Positions 30,453-40,540 of a DNA stretch of 64,000 nt are shown piece after piece. Origin of the DNA: Oscillospiraceae bacterium (GTDB taxonomy: Bacteria > Bacillota > Clostridia > Oscillospirales > Acutalibacteraceae); the NCBI GenBank assembly GCA_015065665.1, contig SVPX01000001.1:25612-89611 (forward strand), read 5' to 3'. A program made the translations under genes and the position numbers. The notes under the pieces were generated by a model. That model did not search any database. It was given only the letters and a program-made list of their open reading frames with translations, and was not told the origin of the DNA. Each line of letters opens with the position of its first letter. The first letter of the stretch is position 1.

Positions 30453-32564
30453 ATGAAAAGAAAGATATCGTTGTTTTTGGCAATTCTGATGTTGGTGAGC
30501 CTTATGTGTACTGCACCTGTAACTGTAGGCGCAGAGGATACTGAAGCACAGGAAATCTCCGTGTATTTTGAGAATAACTGGCTGTGGGCTGATGTTTTCT
30601 ATCATTCCTGGGGCAGTTCTCTTGATACAAATACAAACTGGGGCAGCGGCCAGGTTGAGAAGGTCGGTACCTCTGTAAACGGTTATGAGGTTTACAGGGC
30701 TGTGGTGGGTTCTGATGCTATGGGCGTGATTTTCGCAGGTATCAAAAATGATGGAACAGGACAGGAAGACCAGACTCCCAATATTGAGGAAGCTGATATT
30801 TTTGACGGTGCATGCTACTCTATGGTATGGGACGACGGTAATGCAACCGTTGTGAGTAATATCAATGATATATGTCCCGATATGGGTGATGCTCCCGTAA
30901 CCGACCCTGAGGAGGAAACAACCGTTGCAGAAACAGAAACAGTTGAAACCGACCCTACAGAGGCTCCTTTGACAGAGACTATCACAATTTATTTTGAGAA
31001 TAACTGGCTGTGGGAAGTACCCATGATTTATTGGTACGGAAACGAAACCGGCGACCAGCCTCAGTGGCCCGGCATTGAAATGACTGCTGCAGGTAAAACC
31101 GATAACGGATATGACAGATATGCTGCGGAGGTTCCCGTTGATGTTCTGGGAATTGTGTTCAGCGGTAACGAAGAACAGTCAGAAGACGTTCTGGCAGGTT
31201 GGTTCGACGGAGTCTGCTATTATATGCTGTGGGATGAAGAAAGCCAGAGTAAATTTGCAGTTGCGTATGACAACGGATTTGTAGACCCTGAGGAGACAGT
31301 TCCCGAGGAGACAACAGAGCCTACGGAGGAAACAGAAATCCCCGAGGAAACCGAGGACAGCACAGAGGGAGAACTTCCCTCCGAGACATACACAGTATAT
31401 TACGTGGACTCGGGTAACTTCTTTATGCCCTATGCTTATGCCTGGTCAGACGGCAAACGTCCCAATGGGGATTGGCCGGGAGAGCCAATGGTGCTGACTG
31501 ACATAGTGTCTCCCGATGGTTCTCCTGTATATTCCTACACAACACACACTTTGTATGAATACATTGTTTTCTCTGACGGCAGTGACCTTCAGACAGAAGA
31601 CCTGCAGTTTATGCCTGACAAGTATCTCTGGTGGTCAGATGAGGTCTGGTATGATAACGTAAACGATATCCAGGTTGACGATGACGGTCCGGGTGCGGAT
31701 GATATCCCCTGGGGTACAGCAGTGCTTGAGGGTTATACAATCAGTCTCGGCGGTAATATTGCAATCAATTATTTCTATACTCTTGCTGTGGATGTGGCCG
31801 AGTCGCCTGATACAAGGGTAGTGTTCACAGTTCCCGATTCGGGCTCTTATTATACTCTTGAGGTTCCTGTTTCACAGGCAAGATATGACGGCACTTATTA
31901 TATTTTCACCTGCAACGTTGACGCGAAGGAGATGACCTCCGTTGTGAAGTCTCAGCTTGTTTCCTCTGTTACAACAACACAGGTGGATGAGTATACAATC
32001 AAGGAATACGCTGTGACGATGCTCAGTGACCCCATTGCCTTTGAGGCTGAGCAGAGTGTTGTGAAGGCTATGCTCAACTATGGCGCAGCTGCTCAGATTT
32101 ACTTTGATTATAATACGGATAATCTTGCAAACGATACAGAGTATATGACGGACGCAGATAAAGAGATCACAGAGCGGGATTTAACCGCTTATGAGGTGAG
32201 TGTAACAGGCAATACCGACAGCGACTATTTCTATGGTGCAACCCTTTGCCTTGAGTCGGAAACCTCGCTGAAACTTTACTTTGCACTTGCCGATGCACAG
32301 GATGAAGAAAGCGTAGAGATGCTGGTAGACGGAAGTCTTGTCAATGCAGTAAAGAATGGGAACGTCTATGAACTTGTTATAGAGAACATTCCTGCTCATC
32401 TGCTTGGGGAGGCTTACGTTGTACAGACAGGAGACATCAGAGTGGAAATCAGCGCATTCAGTTACATCTGTCTTGCACAGCAGGATGGAAACTTAGCGCT
32501 TCGCAACGTATCAAACGCTCTGGCAGAGTACTCTGTGTGTGCAAATGCTTACGGTGCATATTGA
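30453..32564 (+). CDS. secreted multi-CBM26-like protein with uncharacterised C-terminal module
   Basis: Signal peptide; three CBM26-like repeats (VYFENNWLW, IYFENNWLWEVPMIYWYG...WPGIEM, DWPGEPM); C-terminal GYTISLGGNIAINYF...[20 protein letters not shown]. Confidence 0.75.
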   Translation: MKRKISLFLAILMLVSLMCTAPVTVGAEDTEAQEISVYFENNWLWADVFYHSWGSSLDTNTNWGSGQVEKVGTSVNGYEVYRAVVGSDAMGVIFAGIKNDGTGQEDQTPNIEEADIFDGACYSMVWDDGNATVVSNINDICPDMGDAPVTDPEEETTVAETETVETDPTEAPLTETITIYFENNWLWEVPMIYWYGNETGDQPQWPGIEMTAAGKTDNGYDRYAAEVPVDVLGIVFSGNEEQSEDVLAGWFDGVCYYMLWDEESQSKFAVAYDNGFVDPEETVPEETTEPTEETEIPEETEDSTEGELPSETYTVYYVDSGNFFMPYAYAWSDGKRPNGDWPGEPMVLTDIVSPDGSPVYSYTTHTLYEYIVFSDGSDLQTEDLQFMPDKYLWWSDEVWYDNVNDIQVDDDGPGADDIPWGTAVLEGYTISLGGNIAINYFYTLAVDVAESPDTRVVFTVPDSGSYYTLEVPVSQARYDGTYYIFTCNVDAKEMTSVVKSQLVSSVTTTQVDEYTIKEYAVTMLSDPIAFEAEQSVVKAMLNYGAAAQIYFDYNTDNLANDTEYMTDADKEITERDLTAYEVSVTGNTDSDYFYGATLCLESETSLKLYFALADAQDEESVEMLVDGSLVNAVKNGNVYELVIENIPAHLLGEAYVVQTGDIRVEISAFSYICLAQQDGNLALRNVSNALAEYSVCANAYGAY

Positions 32565-32602
32565 TTATGTGTGCATAGTACAGTTGAATAAATAACAATC
32601 TA

Positions 32603-32634
32603 AAGGAACTTTCTTTCGGGAGAGTTCCTTTTTT
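32603..32634 (+). terminator. hairpin terminator
   Basis: aaggaactttctttcgggagagttcctttttt. Confidence 0.75.
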
Positions 32635-32822
32635 GTTGTGTTTGTTAAATACAGGTGACGTAAGTTGTTGATTGTGACAAATTTATTGTTAGTTGTTACT
32701 ATATGACAGGATAAAAATTTGGTAGTATTGCACCTATTATTATGTAGGTTATAATGGTATAATTTAATGTGTATAGATGTTTATGGAAGATGTGTTACTT
32801 CTGTAGATTATTCTGAACCAAT

Positions 32823-35800
32823 GTGAAAATTCCAACGAAAGGATCTGATGAGATGAAGAAGAGATTTGTTGCTATGACGCTTTGTCTTGTAATGCTGTTC
32901 TCCTGTGTTCTCACAGCAGTACCCGCACTCAGGGCTGAAGCAGCAACTACATACGAACAAAGTCTGCTTAATGCAGGTTTCCCGCAGAGCTACGTAACCA
33001 AGCTTTCTGCTCTGCATGACAGACATCCTAACTGGAAGTTTGAGCCTCTGCTTGTTACAAAGCAGAAGCCTGCTTACACATGGAGCTACGTTATCGGAAA
33101 GGAGACAGAGAATGACCAGAGAAATCTGATTTATCATTCCTATTCTTCCAAGGCATACGCTCTTGATTCCACTCTTGTTGAGTCAGGATTGTGGTACAAG
33201 TGTAACAAGGCAACTGTTGAGTTCTTTATGGACCCCAGAAACTTCCTTGATGAACAGCGCATTTTCCAGTTCGAAGCACTTCAGTTTACAGGCAATTACA
33301 CCGCAAAGGATGTTGCAAACAGCATCAAGGGTACTTTTATGGACGGTGTAACCCTTGAAAACGGAAAGACCTATGCTCAGAACTTCTACGATATTGGTAA
33401 AGCCGTAAACGTCAGCCCTTTCCACCTTGCAGCCCGTGTCAAGCAGGAGCAGGGACTGGGACAGAGTCCCCTGATTTCAGGTAACTGCGGTACAACTCTC
33501 CGTCAGTGCTACGTTAACAAGACAAACGGTGCACCTGCTACAGGCTACGATAACTGCGATTTCAACCAGTATAACGGACTTTACAACTACTTCAACATCG
33601 GTGCCTTCGGCACAGGTTATTTCAATATCTGGCTCAATGGTATGACCGAGGCTCAGACAGGTGGTTGGAATACCAGATACAAGGCTATCCAGGGCGGTGC
33701 ACAGAAGGTTCACGATATGTACGTAGGCGTACATCAGAACACTCTGTATCTCCAGAAATTCAACGTTCATCCTTCTTCTTCCAAGAACTTCTGGGGTCAG
33801 TATATGCAGAACGTTTCTGCAGCATGGAGCGAGTCCCTTACAATCCATAATGCATACAAGAACAACGGACTTCTTGATACAGCGTTTACATTCATCATTC
33901 CTGTTTACGACGGAATGCCCACATCCTGTCCCGATCCCGGCGGCGCTTTCAAGGCAAATACTCCCGAGCCTGCGGTTTCTATTCCTTCTTCATTGAAGAG
34001 CCAGGTGTTTGACCCTGAGTATTATCGCAATGCTCACGCAGACCTTAAGAACGCATTCGGTTCTGATGAAGGAAAGCTTTATCAGCATTTCCTTGAGTTC
34101 GGTATCAAAGAAGGCCGTCAGGCACATCCTGCCTTTGATGTCAAGTATTACCTCAGTGCAAACAAGGACCTAGCGGCTGCTTTTGGCACAGACTACGAAA
34201 AAGGTATGAACCATTTTGTCAAGAATGGTTACAAGGAAGGCAGAACTACTGCTAAACCTGCAAACCTTGGTGACAGCTTCTACGCAAAGATTACCTCTGT
34301 AAAAGCCGACAAGAACGTAAGTATGATTGATGGCAACGTTCTTATTTACAATGACTCTACTGCTCCGGCACAGGTGTGGAAGTTTGAGCGTCAGTCAAAC
34401 GGCAGTTACAAGATTATCAATATGAAGGACGGCAAGAGCGTTCTTCACGTTAATAACCGAAGCAGTGCCTCAGGAACAAATGTGTGCATTGCAGAGGATA
34501 AGGGATACACATCCCAGCGTTGGTATGTGTATAAGAACGGTAACTCTTATATTCTGAAGCCCGGTTGCGCAAGTCTATGTGCACTTGATGTTCAGAATGG
34601 TGAAACAGCCAACAAGACAAATGTACAGATTTACACGGTTGATGGTACACCTGCACAGAACTTTGTGATTTCAAAGACAAATGCTCCCAGTGAACCAGAA
34701 ACAACAACCGTTACATATAAGGTAACATCGCCCTATAACACACAGAGCATCGGAACATATACCTCTCTGAGTTCTGCAAAGGCAGTTGCCAACCAGAAGG
34801 TTCAGTTGGGCTATGTTGTTTACGATTCCACAGGTAAACTTGCATATACACCTGCCACATCTCTCAACGCTTCCAAGATTCTTTGGGAGGCAAAGATTGT
34901 TGCAGATTATCAGAGGGATAACGCGTTTGTATACGGAAATGCCACTAAGAATCCCTACTTTGACAAGTCTCAGAAGGTTGTTTCCTGTGATAGATTTGTT
35001 GGTTGGGTTCTGGGTAACGCAGGTTATGTAAACGGTCAGCCCACAGCCTACGGTCTTAACCTTTACGGCTCCAACCATGATCTGGGTTACGGAAGCCTGG
35101 AGTACTTCCTCAAGCAGCACGGATTTACAAAGATTACAGATATCAGTCAGGTTAAAGCAGGCGATATCGTCTTTGTAGGTTATTCACACGCTCATACAGT
35201 TCTCAGTGCTGAAATGCGCGAATATCCCCAGCATGTATATATCGCAGCAAGTAACTACGGATCAAACGGTCAGTCCTACAGATATGATGCAGGCAGCCTT
35301 GCAAGAATCCGCTCTACACAGCCCTCTTATGAGCCTGTAAGCTATACATCAAACGTATTCAGATTTGCATTCAGAGCCCCCTCTACAGGTAACGTTGTAT
35401 CTTCCGGTTCTTCAACAACAACTACTCCCGAGGGTACAACAGGTGCAAGCGGTGTAACACTCACAGCGTTCCAGAAGAAGCTTGTGTTCGACTCAACCTA
35501 TTATACAAACAAATATCCCGACCTTAAGAATGCTTTTGGCTCAGATTCAACCAAGCTCTACGACCACTTCCTTAACTTTGGTATCAAGGAAGGTCGTCAG
35601 GCTCATCCCGTATTTAACGTTAAGTATTATCTCAGCCAGCATAAAGACTTGCAGGATGTATTCGGCGATGATTATGCAAGAGCGCTGAATCATTATGTTA
35701 ATATCGGTTATAAAGAAAACAGAAAGACAGCGGAGCTTGTTGATCTGGGTGAAAACTTCTATGCTAACATTACACCCGCAGCAGTCAGCAATATGGCAGT

Positions 35801-38660
35801 TACACTGTATTCTACAAAGTACGTTGTAATTTCCGACGCAAATGATGCTGCAGCACAGGTGTGGAATTTTATCCGTCAGTCAGATGGCAGTTACAAGATT
35901 GTCAATATGAAGACAGGCACAAAGATTCTGACAGCAAGTGATAATGCAAACCAGTACATCACAATTGCGGATAACAACGACAGCAAGGAGCAGCGTTGGT
36001 TTATCTATGAGAAAAACGGCACATATGTGTTAAAGTGTGCCGATTCTCAGTACTCTGTTCTTGACCTTAACGGCAACAAGACAGCAGACAACACCTCTCT
36101 TGTTTACAGCGAGGTTGACGGCGCCAAGACTCAGAGATGGAGAATTACAAAGACATCCGCTCCTGTTAAGGAAGAGCCCTCTGCTCCCAAGGTAACTTAC
36201 AGTGTTGTATCTCCCTACAACACAAAGAGCATTGGCACATATACAAGCCTTGAGTCTGCCAAGTCAGCGGCAAATTCCAGAGTTCACATGGGATACGTTG
36301 TATATGACTCCACAGGCAAGTTTGTGTATACTCCTGCAACATCTCTCAATGCTTCCAAGATTCTCTGGGAGGCAAAGATTGTTGCAGACTATCAGAGAGA
36401 TAACGGATGGACGTACGGTAATGCCAGCAAGAACCCCTACTACGACAAGTCTCAGAAGATTGTTTCCTGTGACCGTTACGTAGGTTGGGTAATGGGTAAT
36501 GCCGGATATATCAGCGGTCAGCCTGCTACTTCCGGACTTAATCTGTACGGTCATAAAGCAGATATGGGTGAGGGATGTCTTGAGACCTTCCTCAAACAGC
36601 ACGGTTTTACAAAGATTACTGACATCAATCAGGTTCAGGCAGGCGACGTGGTGTTTGTCGGTTATTCAACTGCTCATACATCTCTCAGCCAAGAAATGCG
36701 TCAGTATCCCCAGCACGTGTTTATTGCAGCCAGCGGGTACCTTGCAGGCGGCGGACAGACATACAGATACGACGCAGGCAGCAACAACCGCATCCGTTCC
36801 AACCAGCCCTCTTATGAGCCTCTGAGTTATTCAGCTAATCCCTTCAGATTTGCATACAGAGCTCCCGCAACAGGTAACACAACACAGGCAGGTTCTTCTG
36901 TAACTACCAACTCAAATGGTACAACAGGTGAGAGTGGAGTTACACTCTCAGCATTCCAGAAGAAACTTGTATTTGATCCTACATATTACAGCAACAAATA
37001 TCCCGACCTCAAGGCTGCTTTTGGCTCTGATGCCACAAAACTGTATACTCACTTTATGAACTTCGGCATCAAGGAAGGCCGTCAGGCCCATCCTCTGTTT
37101 GACGTAAAGTATTATCTCACCGAGAACAGTGACCTTAAGGCTGCATTTGGTAAGGATTATGCCAAGGGTATTAACCACTATGTAACTACCGGTTACGAAG
37201 AAGGCAGAAAGACTGCTGCTCCTGTTGACCTTGGTACAAACTTCTATGCTAAGATTCAGTGTGCAAAGAAGACAGGTATGGTTCTGGGTGTCAGCGGAAC
37301 AAATGTAAATATTTACGAAAGTTCCTCCGCAGGTTCTCAGGTCTGGAAGTTTGTTCGTCAATCAAACGGCAGTTACAAGATTATCAATATGGGTGACGGC
37401 AAGTCTGTTCTGGATGCATCTGCAACTGCAATGAAGCTGGCAACAAGCAACACCTCTACAAAGCAGAACTTCTATTTCTACGAGAAGAACGGCACTTATG
37501 TAATTATGCCTGCTTTTGCTAAATACGAGGTTCTTGACCTTGCAAGCTCAAGCCTTGCAGCAGGTTCAAACGTAATCCGTGACGTTACTGACGGTGCAGC
37601 AACCCAGAGATTCAGAATCGAAAAAACATCTGCACCCACAAACGGTACTGTAAAACCCACAGCAGTAACATACAGAGTAACATCTCCCTACAACACAAGT
37701 TGTATCGGTACCTTCACAAGCCTTGCAGCAGCAAAGTCTGTAGCAAGCAGTAAGGTTCAGCTTGGTTACGTTGTATACGATTCCACAGGTAAACTTGTTT
37801 TTACTCCTGCAACATCCCTCAATGCTTCCAAGATTCTCTGGGAGGCAAAGCTTGTTGCAGATTATCAGAAGGCTAATAACTGGGTTTACGGTGATGCATC
37901 TGTTAATCCCTTCTATGACAAGAGCCAGAGAGTAGTATCCTGTGACAGATTCGTCGGCTGGGTTCTGGGTAATGCGGGATTTGTAAACGGTCAGCCTGCA
38001 ACAAGAGGTTTGCCGCTTCCCGGTCATAACCTGGATTTACAGTATAACTCTCTTGAGAGTTTCCTCAAGCTTCACGGCTTTACCAAGATTACAAATATGG
38101 CAGATGTCAAAGCGGGTGACGTTGTGTTTGTAGGCTATTGCTACAATCATACCTATCTGGCACCTCAGTATCGCTCATATCCTCAGCATGTATTTATTGC
38201 TGCAAGTAACTACAATTCCAGCGGTCAGACCTACAGATATGATGACGGCAGCCTTACAAGAATCCGTTCAACACAGCCGTTCTATGAGCCTCTGAATTAT
38301 TCCTCGAATCCCTTCAGATTTGCTTACAGACCACCTTCAGGCGGTACAGCATCAGCTGCAACATCTTCAACAAAGGTAAGCATCAGCAGCGCTCAGAAGA
38401 GTCTGGTATTCGATGCAACTTATTACAGCAACAAGTACTCCGACCTTAAGGCAGCATACGGCACTGATGCCACAAAGCTCTACAACCATTTCATCACACA
38501 CGGTGTATATGAGGGTCGTCAGGGCTGCGCAGCTTTCGACGTAAAGACTTACCTTAACAAGTATGACGACCTGCAGAAGGCTTTCGGTAAGGATTACGCA
38601 AAGGCTCTCAACCACTATCTGACTCACGGATATAACGAGGGCAGAAGAGCGCCGGCATAA
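32823..38660 (+). CDS. giant secreted peptidoglycan-hydrolase-like protein: glucosaminidase-like domain plus three repeats of (YY-motif pair, ricin-type lectin, NlpC/P60/CHAP-like domain)
   Basis: Signal peptide (real start likely the MKKRFVAM Met at about 32853); FHLAARVKQEQG glucosaminidase region; thrice-repeated CDR[FY]VGWV.GNAG...PQHV[YF]IAAS; QVWKF.RQSNGSYKI(I/V)NM ricin-like; FDxxYYxNxxxDLKxAFG. Confidence 0.82.
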   Translation: MKIPTKGSDEMKKRFVAMTLCLVMLFSCVLTAVPALRAEAATTYEQSLLNAGFPQSYVTKLSALHDRHPNWKFEPLLVTKQKPAYTWSYVIGKETENDQRNLIYHSYSSKAYALDSTLVESGLWYKCNKATVEFFMDPRNFLDEQRIFQFEALQFTGNYTAKDVANSIKGTFMDGVTLENGKTYAQNFYDIGKAVNVSPFHLAARVKQEQGLGQSPLISGNCGTTLRQCYVNKTNGAPATGYDNCDFNQYNGLYNYFNIGAFGTGYFNIWLNGMTEAQTGGWNTRYKAIQGGAQKVHDMYVGVHQNTLYLQKFNVHPSSSKNFWGQYMQNVSAAWSESLTIHNAYKNNGLLDTAFTFIIPVYDGMPTSCPDPGGAFKANTPEPAVSIPSSLKSQVFDPEYYRNAHADLKNAFGSDEGKLYQHFLEFGIKEGRQAHPAFDVKYYLSANKDLAAAFGTDYEKGMNHFVKNGYKEGRTTAKPANLGDSFYAKITSVKADKNVSMIDGNVLIYNDSTAPAQVWKFERQSNGSYKIINMKDGKSVLHVNNRSSASGTNVCIAEDKGYTSQRWYVYKNGNSYILKPGCASLCALDVQNGETANKTNVQIYTVDGTPAQNFVISKTNAPSEPETTTVTYKVTSPYNTQSIGTYTSLSSAKAVANQKVQLGYVVYDSTGKLAYTPATSLNASKILWEAKIVADYQRDNAFVYGNATKNPYFDKSQKVVSCDRFVGWVLGNAGYVNGQPTAYGLNLYGSNHDLGYGSLEYFLKQHGFTKITDISQVKAGDIVFVGYSHAHTVLSAEMREYPQHVYIAASNYGSNGQSYRYDAGSLARIRSTQPSYEPVSYTSNVFRFAFRAPSTGNVVSSGSSTTTTPEGTTGASGVTLTAFQKKLVFDSTYYTNKYPDLKNAFGSDSTKLYDHFLNFGIKEGRQAHPVFNVKYYLSQHKDLQDVFGDDYARALNHYVNIGYKENRKTAELVDLGENFYANITPAAVSNMAVTLYSTKYVVISDANDAAAQVWNFIRQSDGSYKIVNMKTGTKILTASDNANQYITIADNNDSKEQRWFIYEKNGTYVLKCADSQYSVLDLNGNKTADNTSLVYSEVDGAKTQRWRITKTSAPVKEEPSAPKVTYSVVSPYNTKSIGTYTSLESAKSAANSRVHMGYVVYDSTGKFVYTPATSLNASKILWEAKIVADYQRDNGWTYGNASKNPYYDKSQKIVSCDRYVGWVMGNAGYISGQPATSGLNLYGHKADMGEGCLETFLKQHGFTKITDINQVQAGDVVFVGYSTAHTSLSQEMRQYPQHVFIAASGYLAGGGQTYRYDAGSNNRIRSNQPSYEPLSYSANPFRFAYRAPATGNTTQAGSSVTTNSNGTTGESGVTLSAFQKKLVFDPTYYSNKYPDLKAAFGSDATKLYTHFMNFGIKEGRQAHPLFDVKYYLTENSDLKAAFGKDYAKGINHYVTTGYEEGRKTAAPVDLGTNFYAKIQCAKKTGMVLGVSGTNVNIYESSSAGSQVWKFVRQSNGSYKIINMGDGKSVLDASATAMKLATSNTSTKQNFYFYEKNGTYVIMPAFAKYEVLDLASSSLAAGSNVIRDVTDGAATQRFRIEKTSAPTNGTVKPTAVTYRVTSPYNTSCIGTFTSLAAAKSVASSKVQLGYVVYDSTGKLVFTPATSLNASKILWEAKLVADYQKANNWVYGDASVNPFYDKSQRVVSCDRFVGWVLGNAGFVNGQPATRGLPLPGHNLDLQYNSLESFLKLHGFTKITNMADVKAGDVVFVGYCYNHTYLAPQYRSYPQHVFIAASNYNSSGQTYRYDDGSLTRIRSTQPFYEPLNYSSNPFRFAYRPPSGGTASAATSSTKVSISSAQKSLVFDATYYSNKYSDLKAAYGTDATKLYNHFITHGVYEGRQGCAAFDVKTYLNKYDDLQKAFGKDYAKALNHYLTHGYNEGRRAPA

Positions 38661-38736
38661 TAAAAGTTTATTGTTACAAAAGATATGTACGGAGATAATC
38701 CGGTTTAATATCCTGTAAGTGATAAATTCTGAAAAA

Positions 38737-38780
38737 TTAAATGCACAGAATACGGCACGTCTGTATTCTGTGCATTTCTT
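38737..38780 (+). terminator. hairpin terminator
   Basis: aaatgcacagaatac...gtattctgtgcatttctttttctttt. Confidence 0.7.
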
Positions 38781-38954
38781 TTTCTTTTGATTATGATATA
38801 ATAGGGGAAAAGGTGTGTATCCCTGCAGAACACGATACTCCATTGTTTATGAGAAATGTTACGTAAAGTGTCGCAGATGTGACAGAAGGATTCTTTATTG
38901 ACATGAACTTATTATGCTACTCTTAAGGTGATAAAATTTTAAGGAGTGGCAAAA

Positions 38955-39626
38955 ATGAAAAAAGGCAGAAAAACAATTTTTTTTGGTGTAGTATTCATGG
39001 CAGCGTTTACCTTGTGGACAGTGCTTGTGACAAGTGTGGACGTGACCGGTGCAGGAGTTAACGGTACAGATATAGGACTTTCTTTTTTGAATCTGTGGTT
39101 TTTTCAGCTTACAGGGGTCAATCTGACCTTCTACACTATAACCGACTGGCTGGGACTTGTGCCTGTGGCTGTGTGTATAATCTTTGGAGCAACAGGCTTT
39201 GTGCAGATGATAAAGCGAAGAAGTCTTTTGAGAGTTGACGTGGATATTCTGATACTTGGTGTGTACTATATCCTTGTGATAGCAGGATATCTTCTGTTTG
39301 AAATGTATCCTGTCAATTACCGTCCCATACTTATTAATGGATATATGGAGGCATCTTACCCTTCTTCAACAACCTTACTTGTTTTGTCGGTAATGCCCAC
39401 CCTTGCAGAGCAGGTAAAGCGCAGAGTAAAGAATTCTCTGTGCAAAAGATTGATAAGGGTGTGTTCCTTTGTGTTTATGGTGGTTATGGTTTCTTTCAGA
39501 CTTGTGTCAGGAGTACACTGGTTTTCTGATATTGCAGGTGGAGTGCTGCTCAGCACAGGTTTGTACTGTGTGTATAAGGGTGCAGTGACTGTTTGCCTTT
39601 CAGATAAATATAAGGGGAGGAAATAA
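38955..39626 (+). CDS. PAP2-like phosphatase membrane protein
   Basis: SYPSSTT and SFRLVSGVHWFSDIAGGVLL; AAGGAG RBS supports ATG at 38955. Confidence 0.82.
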   Translation: MKKGRKTIFFGVVFMAAFTLWTVLVTSVDVTGAGVNGTDIGLSFLNLWFFQLTGVNLTFYTITDWLGLVPVAVCIIFGATGFVQMIKRRSLLRVDVDILILGVYYILVIAGYLLFEMYPVNYRPILINGYMEASYPSSTTLLVLSVMPTLAEQVKRRVKNSLCKRLIRVCSFVFMVVMVSFRLVSGVHWFSDIAGGVLLSTGLYCVYKGAVTVCLSDKYKGRK

Positions 39627-39628
39627 TA

Positions 39629-40246
39629 ATGGAATTCTGTGAAAAACTGCGTATGCTCAGAAAAAACAAAGGACTTACACAGGAGGAACTGGCAGAGATT
39701 CTGTACGTCTCGCGTACTGCGGTGTCAAAATGGGAGTCAGGCAAGGGTTACCCTGAGATAAATACCCTCAGGAAGTTGGCAGAGTTGTTTCAGGTTACTG
39801 TGGATGAGCTTATTTCAAGCGAAAAACTTCTTAATATAGCAGAAAAAGAGAACAAGGCGAATATGCAGAATATGTACTGTCTGCTGTTTTTTCTTGCAGA
39901 TATCTGCTCTCTTGTACTTATGTTGTTTCCTCTTTATCCCAATCCCGTTGAGGGACATATCTATTGTGTGAATCTCCTCGAGTATGTAAAGGTATCAGCG
40001 TTCAATACTCTTGTTTATTGGATTGTTTTTTCTTTGGTTGTTGCAGTGGGGGTTGCAGGTCTTTTGCTGATAAAACTCAAGGTGAAAAAAGGCGTAAAAT
40101 TCCTGAAAGTTATATCTGTGATACTGAGTATAATTGCGGTACTTTTACTCTGTATATCAAGAGAGGCTTATGCTGCTGCGGTTGCAGTGATGTTGCTTGT
40201 TTCAAAAGGTGTAACAATTATAAAGTCCGTAAAGTCAGACAATTGA
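39629..40246 (+). CDS. XRE-family helix-turn-helix regulator with C-terminal TM helices
   Basis: LRKNKGLTQEELAEILYVSRTAVSKWESGKGYPEINTLRKLAELFQVTVDELI then TM segments. Confidence 0.9.
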   Translation: MEFCEKLRMLRKNKGLTQEELAEILYVSRTAVSKWESGKGYPEINTLRKLAELFQVTVDELISSEKLLNIAEKENKANMQNMYCLLFFLADICSLVLMLFPLYPNPVEGHIYCVNLLEYVKVSAFNTLVYWIVFSLVVAVGVAGLLLIKLKVKKGVKFLKVISVILSIIAVLLLCISREAYAAAVAVMLLVSKGVTIIKSVKSDN

Positions 40247-40540
40247 TGTTGTCTGGCTTTTCTTTTTTTATGTGGCTTATGGTAATTGTACTAATTACAC
40301 ATAAAATTAAGGGTTTTTTTGGGCAGGATTTCACTTTAATTTGATGTGGTTTAATGCTATAATATATGATGTGTAACAGTTTAATCTGGGAAAGTGTATA
40401 TTTACCTTGTTGATGGTACACATTCTCCGGATTGAACCTATCCTGTTTTGAGCAATCTGAGGGAAATAGCATTATTGATGTTTCTGCAGAGATGCTTTTA
40501 TATATAAATAGCATTTTTCATTCTGGAAGGAGAATCGGCT

